From the NCBI RefSeq assembly GCF_016808335.1, contig NC_053139.1, forward strand, positions 14,309,819 through 14,373,818: 64,000 bases of DNA. Direction: 5' to 3'. Source of the DNA: Panicum virgatum. Lineage: Eukaryota > Streptophyta > Magnoliopsida > Poales > Poaceae. Below the pieces are notes generated by a model, which saw nothing but the letters and a program-made list of their open reading frames with translations, did not search any database and had not been told where the DNA came from. The translations under genes and the position numbers were made by a program. Below are positions 11,701-21,320 of this stretch, piece after piece (within the stretch, counting starts at the first letter, position 1; the number at the start of each line of letters is the position of its first letter).

Positions 11701-12074
11701 GGCGCAGACGACACCGAGGCACGTGATGATGAAGCAGTGGCTACGTTGGCCGCGATGCTGAGTTGCGACATGCCAGCCTCAACCCACGTGGGGGAGCTGT
11801 GGCGTGCCGCACGTCTCCGCTCCACGCGTGCTTGTCCCGAACGGTGGCCCGAGCGCCTGTTACATTGGGCTGGTGAAGTCGGAGTGACGGGGTTGCGTCT
11901 GGGCGAGAGGAGCTCCATGAGGTAACCGTTGCCGGTTGCTCTGAACTCGAGACTCCCGAACCAGATCACGTATGCCGCTGGGAGCGGACCCGAGACGCCC
12001 ATGGGGTATGGGTTGGATCTGCCCCCATCCCTGGAAATCAAATGGGAACAAGAGAGAAAATGTCACGCAGCGTG
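11701..12074 (-). other. 5' leader of the Tat element
   Basis: Between the primer-binding site and the first recognisable gag codons. No conserved coding sequence was seen. It corresponds to the untranslated leader plus possibly the degraded start of gag. Confidence 0.5.
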
Positions 12075-12093
12075 CCCCTACTTGGCGCGCCAA
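12075..12093 (-). other. Primer-binding site of the Tat element
   Basis: Minus strand reads TTGGCGCGCCAAGTAGGGG, two bases inside the LTR end (..CACCGACA at 12095). This is the usual form of the tRNA primer site in this lineage (TTGGCGCGCCAGGTAGGGG in related elements). It fixes the orientation of the element and the inner LTR boundary. Confidence 0.85.
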
Positions 12094-12094
12094 C

Positions 12095-12527
12095 TGTCGG
12101 TGCCCCGACCCGGGGGTCCGGATCCCAACTAGTAAATGCTGCGTGTTTCCTCGTCCCAGATGTTGATGCAAGAGGCAACACAATAACACACGGTTTATCT
12201 TGGTTCCGGCCACGGGGCTGTACGTCTAGCAAAGGGGGTGTGTGAGGGCACTGTATTATCTTGCACCCGGAGTGCTTGTAGTAGGGGGTACAAGCGAGGC
12301 GAGAGAGGGAGGGAAGCTCCCAAGTCTCTGCTAGAAGAGGAGTCGGTTGAGGTGAGCGCTCAGTGGTGCTGAGAGCGTGGCGATGATCGCGAATGTAGGT
12401 GATGATAGCTAACGTCCAAAACGCCCCCCTTAAAGGAAGCCCGCCTCCTCCTTTTATAGTCACAAGGAGGGGCAGTGTACATGAGTGGGGGAACGTGGAA
12501 GTCGTCGTCTTCCCCCGAATCACGGGG
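12095..12527 (-). repeat. Tat 5' LTR, inner part (promoter, R/U5), left of the Tekay insertion
   Basis: Ends ..GGGGCACCGACA at 12095 next to the primer-binding site. On the minus strand TATAAAAG lies at 12458-12451, about 360 bp before the LTR end and followed by a GC-rich start region. This is a good candidate for the element's own promoter, with R and U5 to its left. The LTR continues at 24663 beyond the Tekay insertion. Confidence 0.8.
12523..12527. repeat. Left target-site duplication of the Tekay element (CGGGG)
   Basis: CGGGG directly precedes the Tekay left LTR and is repeated at 24658-24662 directly after its right LTR. A perfect 5-bp match, the size expected for Gypsy integrase. Confidence 0.9.
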
Positions 12528-15500
12528 TGCAACACCCTAATTTAAATTTCCTATTTATTAATAAATTTAATTGGCTTTATTTAATTTTCTAGGATTTAAT
12601 TTGTGTTAGTCTTGCATTTAATCAAAATTTTGTTTCTTAAGTAATTAAAATTTATCATAGGGTTAAACTGTGTTGTTGCATTCATGCTAGTGCACTTCTT
12701 TATTTGGTTGTGTGCTAGGTTTTTGAATTCAAAATTCGAATTTGAATTCAAATAGTTTTGTGTTGGGAGTAATTAGAATCTAGAAAGGAAAAAGGGAAGC
12801 AAACCCAAAGCAACTCAACCCTAAACCAATCCAGACAGCCCAGCAACCCAACTCTCTTTCCCCTCTCTCGCGGCCCATAACCCACCTCCCTGGCCCAGCA
12901 AAGCGCCCCGCACGTACAGCCCAGGCCGTCCCCCCTCCTTTCCCCCCCGCATGGCCCAGCGCGGCCCGTCCCTCTCCCCGTCTCCCTTCCCTCGGCCACG
13001 CCCCGGACCCACCTGCCAGCCCCTCTCCGCGCAGAGCGCACGCCGCACCGCACGCGCTCGCTTCACCCGCTGCCACGCCGGGCCCATGTGTCAGCGGCCT
13101 CCACTTCCTTTTCCTTCCTTTCTTCCTCCTCCGCGCCGAGCTTCCCGGCTCGCGGATCCGTCCGTGCTCCGCTCGCCCTGCCGCTGCACGGTGGGCCGAC
13201 CCCGACACCAAGGCCCGCTCGCCAGACCTCCACGCCCTCAACCTTCTAGAAGCCTCACCCGAACCAGGATCGCGCGGACGTCGGTACGCAACCCGCTTTT
13301 CCCGCGCGGCAACGATTCCGGCCGTGATCTCTGCCGCGCTTTCCACGGGCACGCATGCCCAAAATCCCCGGCTCCTCCCTTTAAACGCCACCATAGGGCC
13401 TCCCCTGCACCCTACCCTCACCTCCGCAACCGCCACCGCACCCTAGCCACCCCTGCGCCGCAGGTACGCCAGAGCAGAGCTCTCCGCTGCCGTGCTGCCA
13501 GTGCCCTAGACCTCTGCTGCCATCAAGGATCACCGCAGAATCGCCGCCTTGGCACCTGGAGCACCAACGGCCATCCCCTCAGCCCTCTGCGCCGAGACAC
13601 ACCTGGGAATTTCCCTTGGAGCTGCCGCTGCAGGTAACACGGTCGCAGCTCGATTTCTTGCCGCCGGTGAGCCCCGTACCTCACTGACCCTCGGTTTGTG
13701 TTCACATCTTGACGGCGCACCTTCCCGTGGAGCCCAGGAGACCGGAGGACCACCACAGCAGCCAGTTCCCGTGAGCTCCGCCGTGTCGCCGCCGCCCGGA
13801 TCCCGCCGCCGGCGCTACTGTACCACGACTCCGCCCAATCCCGAGCCTGGTGAGCACCACCCCGATCCCCTCTTTCCCTTGCGCTAGCTCTCGTAGCCCG
13901 TAGGTCACCCCTGCAGCGAGGACACCGACACCGGTGTGCCACCGTCGTGCAGAGCCGCCGCGCCGTGGCAAGCTCCCACTTCACTGCACGTCTAGCCCTG
14001 CAGAGCGCACCAGAGGGTGTGCCGCGCCTTGCGCGTGCTCCCTGCCCCTTTTGCGCCCACAGCACGACACTGGCACGGCCCGAGTGCCCTGCGCCGGCGA
14101 GCTTCACCACGCAGCCCCACCGCCGCCATAGCGCGCGCCGTTCCGACCCTCCTCAAGCCCAACCTAGTGTCCAGGTGGATCACGCATAGCGTGTTGATCA
14201 TCTCAGACCCAAGCCCAGGTCGGATTGACCCCCGGAGCGCCGGATTGGGCATCTCCGGCGAGCCCACCGCCGCGAAATCACGCGCCGGTGACTCGCGCCA
14301 CCGTCCCGCGCGCCCAGCCGCTCCTGTCCGCTCGATCCGAGATCAACGCACAAGATTAGATCGTCATACCCCTTCATCCGGAGCCTTTCGATCCCGATCC
14401 GACGGCCGTGATCCGCGCATACTGGTTCGCTGTGGTCTTTAGAATTTGAACCCGCCGTCCTTGGCTGCTGTTTTTGCAAGTTACACCCTAGAGTTGTTGT
14501 TTAATTACGTTTTAGTCCTCGGTTTTGCCCAGAAACCCCCTGGAACTCCAGTTTTCTTACAAATAGGTCCCTGGAACTTGTTTTTGGCCTAGAGTTTGCG
14601 TTTTAGCTCCGTTTTAGGCGTTCTTTATGTCCACGGGATCGTTGTAACGTGTAGAATAGTTCTAGCTTAGTTTTGTTTGCTGTTCTTATGTATTGTTGTA
14701 CTGTTTCTTAGTTTTTGCTATTGTTTGCATGTATGTTTATGTTGTGTATTGTTATTGGGCCATGTGTTCGTGAGTAGACGTTGAGCTACCGGAGGAGCCC
14801 CAGTACCAGTACCCGGAGCAGCCGTCTTCCGACCAGTTTGAGCTGCAGCAGGAGCAGTACGAGGAAGGCAAGTATAACATGAACAACCTATCACTTTAAA
14901 TACATTTTCATACTGCATTTTAATACTGTATGCCTATAAGGACTTTCCTAGCCACTTTATATCCTTTATATATATCCTTTGGGTTGCATTTTGGTTAGTT
15001 GTGCTAGGTGCCGCGCTATAACACACTTGGTCCTTTTTAATTAATTTGATTAATGGTTTATGCAACTTAATTCTGGGAGTGGCCCTCTGTGCTTCGTGCT
15101 TGGGTGGCTCAAGTCTCGTTAAAATATGTTTTGTTAGAAACATGGTTTAGGGGGCCAGCACGGTGCTTAGTGCTTGGTTGGCCACTCTCCATAAGGACCG
15201 GTTCATAGAGCGACAACCTGGGACAACAGCGCAACCACAAGACTGGAATGGGACGGTCTTGGCGTAATAATTAGGTCTTTTTGGTTTGGAGTAACTTACC
15301 TGCGGGGCAAGGGCGGTAAGCTTCTATGGCCCTCGTGATGAGTGGCCTCGTCTGTGCTTCGTGTCTTGACGCCCACTAGACCTGCTCCATAGTCGCCGAT
15401 CCACCCTCGCGGTTACTCCTTACCAAAGAGATTCTTTGTAAAGGCCTTGTAGTGAGTTTGCTAGTCATCTCACCTAAGGAAGTGTGATGAACAACTAGCG

Positions 15501-16200
15501 TAGCCCACGACTTGTGGGTAAAGATGTGCAACCTCTGCAGAGTGTAAAACTGGTATACTAGCCGTGCTCACGGTCATGAGCGGCCCAGATCCTCCTTTTG
15601 ATTAGTGGGGTTATCTTCCTTTGACGAGGCAGGTTTCCCCGGGTGGCTTGGTTTGGTTTGGATCTCAGTAGTAACATGATTTAATTTTGATTAATTACTA
15701 TGTAACTGGGTTTATGGTAATTCACCAACTTGTAGTAATTAGTTTTAATAAAATTTTGCCAAGACTTAAAAGCTAATGCAGTTGAGTCAGCCAACCTTAG
15801 AGCCTCATAGTTTGTGTTATACTTGTTGAGTACAAGTTGTGTACTCACTCTTGCCTACTCTACTCTTTTTCCCCTTGGGGACACTCTACTGCTGCTCAGT
15901 TCCTGCCGACGCGAGGGACACTCTACCAGGACTACGAGGACTTCTAGGCGTTCGTCTCCCAGTCGACGTCCCTGTGGTGCCTAGCTTCCGAGAGGCTTCG
16001 TTTATGTTTTACGCTTCCGCATACTCTGTATCAGACATTTTGTCATTATTGTAATAAATAACATTCGTACTCGATTTATTATATCTTTTTACGTGATATG
16101 TGCTGTGATATACTGTTCATTCTGTTGTATATACGTGTGACTTGATCCTGGCACGTATATGATTGCTCGGTTTATGTCCTTTTATAAACTGGGTGTTACA
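12528..16200 (+). repeat. Tekay 5' LTR (3,673 bp)
   Basis: Matches 21321-24657 along its length, apart from indels: 374 bp (15458-15831) present only here, about 22 bp near 12600 present only here, and about 50 bp near 14440 missing here. A GC-rich middle follows TTTAAAC at 13380, a candidate core promoter. Conserved pieces that look like exons occur at about 14775-14870 and 15890-15945. The long open frames in the GC-rich part are compositional and not supported as genes. Confidence 0.92.
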
Positions 16201-16202
16201 GA

Positions 16203-16214
16203 GTGGTATCAGAG
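16203..16214 (+). other. Tekay primer-binding site
   Basis: TGGTATCAGAGC, three bases after the LTR end, is complementary to the 3' end of initiator methionine tRNA, the usual plant LTR-retrotransposon primer. Confidence 0.95.
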
Positions 16215-16739
16215 CCGTATCGACTGTAGGACAAAAGCCTAGATAGAACTGGTCGAGTTTTAAGTCTTCTTCTCTCTCAGCCTTGTCTGCTGAAACTATT
16301 TTTCTATTATATTCCTTGAAATTCCAAGATTTTTACTCGTCTTGCCTTGATTTCTCTTTATAGAATAGTTTCCGTAGATTCTGGCCTGGAGCAAGTCATC
16401 TGACCATCATAGGTATAAGCTAAATGACCCCTTTGTAATAATACGATAGCACATTCTGCGACGCGATGTGTTAGTCGAGTCGTATGTTAAACTCGGCAAA
16501 GTTGTGAAATTGTATGGTTGTTATTATGCTACATGTTTGATTTGGATTTTTGGTTGATTGCATAGCTTAGTAGTTAAATTTAATTAATTAATAAAACGAG
16601 TTAGATCGTTGGAGGTAAAACCGTCCACTCTATCCTGTCTACTTTATCATGTCTAAGTCTTTCTTGCAGAAAAATATCGTATCCATCTGAATCTATTTCT
16701 GCAATATCCTTACTCATGAAATCTTTTGTCCAAAATCAG

Positions 16740-17950
16740 ATGGTGAACACCAAGCGTGGTTCTGACCAGCAGGGGCAGAACAACCAGAGTACTGGGATCC
16801 CGATGCCTCCGCCTCTGACCCCGGAGCAGTACTTCCAGCTCCAGATGCAGATGATGGCTACCCTGAACAACACTGTTCAGGCACTTCAGCAGGCTCACAC
16901 TCAGCCTCCACCTCCTCCACCGCCGCAGACCCGCGACAGGCGTGCTGAGTTCCTGAGGGGTCACCCGCCGACGTTCTCTCACACGTATGACCCACTTCAG
17001 GCAGACGACTGGCTCCGTGTAGTGGAGCGTCAGCTGGACATCGCCCAGTGCAATGATCGGGAGCGAGTCCTGTACGCAGCAGGATAGCTGTGAGGTGCAG
17101 CTTTGGACTGGTGGGAGTCCCACCCAGTTCAGGACCGCGAGGCTTTCTCCTGGATCCAGTTCCGGGAGCGGTTCCGCAGCCACAACATCCCCGCGGGTGT
17201 TATGAAGATGAAGCAGAAGGAGTTTCTTGCACTGAAGCAGGTAATCTCAGAAATAATCATTCAGCGTTTCCTTTTGAGCTAATACCCCCTTGTTCTATCT
17301 TTCTGAGTCATGAATTAATCCTTCGATATATATATCTGTCTTTTTCACTTCAGGGGACTATGACGGTCACGGAGTATCGTGATCGTTTTCTACAGCTTGC
17401 TCGGTACGCTCCTGCCGAGGTTGCGGATGACCGCAAGAAGCAGGAGCACTTCATGGAGGGTCTTGAGGACTACCTCCAGTACGCGCTGCTCAACCTCCGC
17501 TTCGACGACTTCAACCATCTGGTTGACAGCGCGCTCAACACGGAGCGTAAGCACCTGGAGATGGAGGACAAGAAGAGGAAGATTGTCCCCGTTGCTTCCG
17601 GCAGCAACACTCGTCCTCGCCTCCAGCCGCCCCAGCAGTACCAGCAGCAGCAGTACCGGCCTCCCCAGCAGTACCAGTAGAGGCCGCAACAGTACCCGCC
17701 TCGACAGCAGCAGCAGGCAGGTCAGGGCCCGAGGTTACCGGCACTTCCGGCTCGTGCTGCTCCACCAGCTCCGCCAGCACCTCAGGCTCCACGGCAGGCA
17801 GCTCCTCCTACCGGACAGCAGACTCAGGGACCACCTCGCACCTACTATCACTGTGGCCAGCCGGGGCAGTACGCCAACTCTTGCCCCCGAAAGGCGCAGG
17901 CGGGACAGCAGGGGCGCCCAGCTCAGCCCAGGGCGCCAGCACAGGGTCGG
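16740..17950 (+). pseudogene. Tekay gag with an apparent 113-bp intron
   Basis: Capsid/nucleocapsid protein. Start chosen at 16740 (MVNTKRGSDQ), typical of the clade; an upstream in-frame ATG is at 16716. Blocks: FLRGHPPTFSHTYDPLQADDWLR, WWESHPVQ..FSWIQFRERFR, LALKQ, then GTMTVTEYRDRFLQLARYAP..ADDRKKQEHFMEGL. Between LALKQ and GTMTV lies 17241-17353. It starts GTAATC and ends TTCACTTCAG, is AT-rich and is not a multiple of three; removing it restores the frame. Stops at 17085 (TAG), 17091 (TGA) and 17678 (TAG) are each one C-to-T step from CAG or CGA. The zinc knuckle reads [14 protein letters not shown], so the first Cys and the His of CCHC are replaced. Confidence 0.88.
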
Positions 17951-20467
17951 GTGAACCACGTGACGGCCGAGTCAGCAGCCGAGGCTCCTAACGTGGTTAT
18001 TGGTACGTTCATGGTCAACTCTCACCCCGCTATAGTGCTTTTCGATACCGGTGCTACTCATTCTTTCATTTCCAAGTCATTTGCCGAGAAGCATGGTATA
18101 CCAGTTTCTTGTATGAGGACAGCTATGGTAGTTACCTCACCTGGGGGCCAGATACACACATGTTCTATATGCTCCAGAGTTAGTATGGTCATAAAGGGGG
18201 TAGAATTCCACACTGGTTTGATCGTCATTGATTCCTCGGGGATAGATGTGATTTTGGGCATGGAGACCCTTACCAGATGGGGAGTCCGTATTGATTGTGC
18301 TCAGCGGACAGTTCACTTGTCAGCATCTGATGGCCAACAGGTGACAGTCAGTGCTTCAGAGCCCTCGAGATTTCTTCATCAGATGGAGGCTAGACCCACG
18401 GATGGTATTCGCGTGGTGTCTGAATTCCCGGATGTCTTTCCGGATGATTTGCCAGGTATGCCGCCTGAACGCGACATCGAGTTTTCTATTGATCTCTTGC
18501 CTGGCACTGCTCCTATTGCAAAGCGGCCCTACCGCATGGCACCTATAGAGCATGAAGAAGTCAAGAAGACTATTGATGAGTTGCTAGCCAAGGGCTATAT
18601 CCGTCGCAGCTTCTCTCCTTGGGCTTTTCCATTGTTGCTAGTAGATAAGAAGGATGGCTCGAAGCGAATGTGTGTCGATTATCGGGAGCTGAATGTACTT
18701 ACTATCAAGAACAAGCATCCACTGCCCCGTATTGAGGATCTCTTTGATTTGCTTCGAGGTGCTCGTATATTCTCGAAGATTGATCTGCGTTCGGGTTATT
18801 TTCAGCTGAGGATCCGTCCTGGGGATATTCCGAAGACGGCATTCACTTGCAAGTACGGGCTATATGAGTACACGGTCATGTCCTTCGGCTTGACTAATGC
18901 CCCGGCTTTCTTCATGCACTTGATGAACATGGTTTTCATGGATTATCTGGATGTCTTCGTAGTGATCTTCATTGATGATATTCTGATCTTCTCCAAGACA
19001 GAGGAAGAGCATGAAGAGCATCTGAGGCTCGTGTTGCAGAGATTGAGGGAGCATCAGCTGTATGCTAAGTTCAGCAAGTGCGAGTTCTGGATTGACGAGG
19101 TTCCATTCCTCGGTCATATCATCTCCAAGGGAGGTATTGCAGTTGATCCGAGCAAAGTGAAGGATGTGCTCGAGTGGGAGACACCGCAGACAGTGAAGGA
19201 AGTCCGGTCATTCTTGGGCTTGGCAGGATATTATCGGAGGTTCATTGAGAATTTCTCCAAGATCGCGAAGCCTTTGACTTCCTTGCTAGAGAAGAATGCG
19301 GCATTTATATGGACTGATGAGCGTCAGATGGCCTTCGATGAGCTGAAGAAGAGGTTGACTACGGCGCCAGTCCTTACTCTGCCAGACCAGAGCAAGAGGT
19401 TCACGGTGTACTATGATGCTTCGAAGGATGGTCTTGGTTGTGTTCTGATGCAGGAGGGCAGAGTGATTGCTTATGCTTCATGGCAGTTACGTCGGCATGA
19501 GCTGAACTATCCCACTCATGATCTTGAGTTAGCCGCAGTCGTGCATGCTCTGAAGATTTGGAGGCATTACTTGTATGGGCAGCAGTGTGATATCTACACT
19601 GATCACAAGAGTCTCAAGTATATTTTCACGCAGAATGAGCTGAACATGCGGCAGAGGAGATGGTTAGAGTTGGTCAAGGATTACGACCTGGAGATTCACT
19701 ATCATCTAGGTAAGGCCAATGTCGTGGCAGATGCTCTGAGCAGAAGAAGCTATGTCAACATGGCCGTTGCTTTCCAGATGCCTCAGGAGTTATGTGAGGA
19801 GTTTGAGCAGTTGAGTCTGGGTTTCTTGCATCATACTTCGAGTGCGACATTCGAGGCAGTACCCACTCTAGAGGCAAAGATCTGGCAGCATCAGAAGGAA
19901 GATGAGAAGCTGCAGGAGATCCGTGAGTTGCTCAAGAAGGGCAAGGCTCCTCATTTCAGAGAGGATGATCAGGGTACCTTGTGGTACAAGAACCGGATCT
20001 GTGTGCCAGATGTGAAGGATCTCCGGAAGTTGATTCTGAGTGAGGCTTATGATACAGCTTACTCTATTCATCCGGGCAGTACCAAGATGTACTATGATCT
20101 CAAGGAACGCTTCTGGTGGTATGGGATGAAGCGTTCAGTGGCAGAGTACGTGGCTATTTGTGACACCTGTCAGCGTGTCAAGGCTGAGCATCAGAGGCCA
20201 GCAGGTCTATTACAGCCTTTGAAGATTCCAGAGTGGAAATGGGAGGAAATCACTATGGACTTCATTGTTGGATTGCCTCGTACTCAGAAAGGGTACAACT
20301 CTATATGGGTAGTAGTGGATCGTCTGACGAAGGTTGCTCACTTCATTCCAGTGAACACTACTTACTCCGGTGCTAGGCTTGCAGAGTTGTACATCTCTCG
20401 GATTGTCTGTTTGTATGGTGTGCCCAAGAAGATCATATCTGACAGAGGGTCTCAGTTCACTTCATGA
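17951..20467 (+). pseudogene. Tekay pol: protease, reverse transcriptase, RNase H, integrase N-terminal half
   Basis: An open frame of 838 codons continuous with gag. Protease: [16 protein letters not shown] and [71 protein letters not shown], and FIDDILIFS at the catalytic site (FIDD in place of YVDD). RNase [32 protein letters not shown] and [12 protein letters not shown]. Integrase zinc-binding residues H..H..C..C are visible in [20 protein letters not shown] and ICDTCQRVK, followed by [20 protein letters not shown] and IISDRGSQF. The frame is closed by TGA at 20465, with TAG at 20477; both are one C-to-T change from sense codons at positions where related elements have Arg and Gln. Confidence 0.93.
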
Positions 20468-21284
20468 TTCTGGGAGTAGCTCCATGATTCGTTGGATACG
20501 AAGCTGCGTTTCAGTACGGCTTATCACCCTCAGACAGATGGGCAGATAGAGAGAACCAACCAAGTGTTGGAGGATATGCTGAGAGCTTGTGCTATTCAGT
20601 ATGTTACTAGTTGGGATAAGTGTCTGTCGTACGCTGAGTTCTCCTATAACAACAGCTACCAGGCCAGTCTGAAGAAGTCCCCTTTTGAGGCATTGAATGG
20701 CAGAAAGTGCAGGACTCCTCTCTATTGGGATCAGATTGGTGAGAAGCAGCTCTTTGGCCCTGACATTATAGAAGATGCAGAGCAGATGGTGCAAGCTGTG
20801 CGGGAAAATCTGAGGATTGCACAGAGTAGGCAAAAGAGCTATGCAGATGGCAAACGGAGAGACCTGACTTTTAGTGTTGGTGATCATGTATACCTGAAGG
20901 TGTCTCCGATGAGAGGAATCCGCAGGTTTAATGTCAAAGGGAAGTTAGCACCTCGGTACATTGGTCCATTCAAGGTGCTAGAGAGGAAAGGCAAAGTTGC
21001 TTATCAGATTGGTTCATGATGTCTTCCATATTTCTTAGCTGAAGAAGTGTCTGCGAGTACCTGAGGAGCAGGCACCACTGGATGGGTTAGATGTGTAGGA
21101 AGATCTGACCTATACTGAGCATCCGGTGAAGATTCTGGAGACATCAGAGAGGGTTACATGGAACAAGCGCATCAAGATGTACAGAGTTCAGTGGAGTCAT
21201 CACAGTGAAGCTGAGGCTACATGGGAGCGAGAAGATGAGTTGAGGAAGACATATCCAGATCTCTTTGCTAGCCAGTCCAGCTGA
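20468..21284 (+). pseudogene. Tekay integrase C-terminal half and chromodomain
   Basis: Continues in frame after the two nonsense codons: FSTAYHPQTDGQIERTNQ (catalytic Glu region), EFSYNNSYQASL..SPFEALNGRKCRTPL, DHVYLKVSPMRG and GKLAPRYIGPFKVLERKGKVAY (GPY/F module). After YQIG a deletion of roughly 40 bp removes the LP..L.DVHDVF linker and shifts the frame at 21017. Beyond it the chromodomain is readable (EHPVKILETSER, MYRVQWSHHSEAEATWERE) to a stop at 21282. Two further TAG codons occur where glutamine is expected. The chromodomain would guide integration to methylated chromatin in this clade. Confidence 0.85.
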
Positions 21285-21305
21285 ATCTCGGGGACGAGAT
21301 TGCTA

Positions 21306-21320
21306 TAAGGGGGTAGGGTC
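21306..21320 (+). other. Tekay polypurine tract
   Basis: AAGGGGGTAGGGTC lies immediately before the right LTR start at 21321, the expected plus-strand cDNA primer position. Confidence 0.85.

Noticed and set aside
12951..13637. A 228-codon plus-strand frame in the Tekay left LTR, matched by an equal-length frame in the right LTR (21721-22407)
   Set aside because: Pro/Arg/Ala-rich and fully explained by GC-rich composition. The two are copies of one LTR, so equal length is not independent evidence. No recognisable domain.
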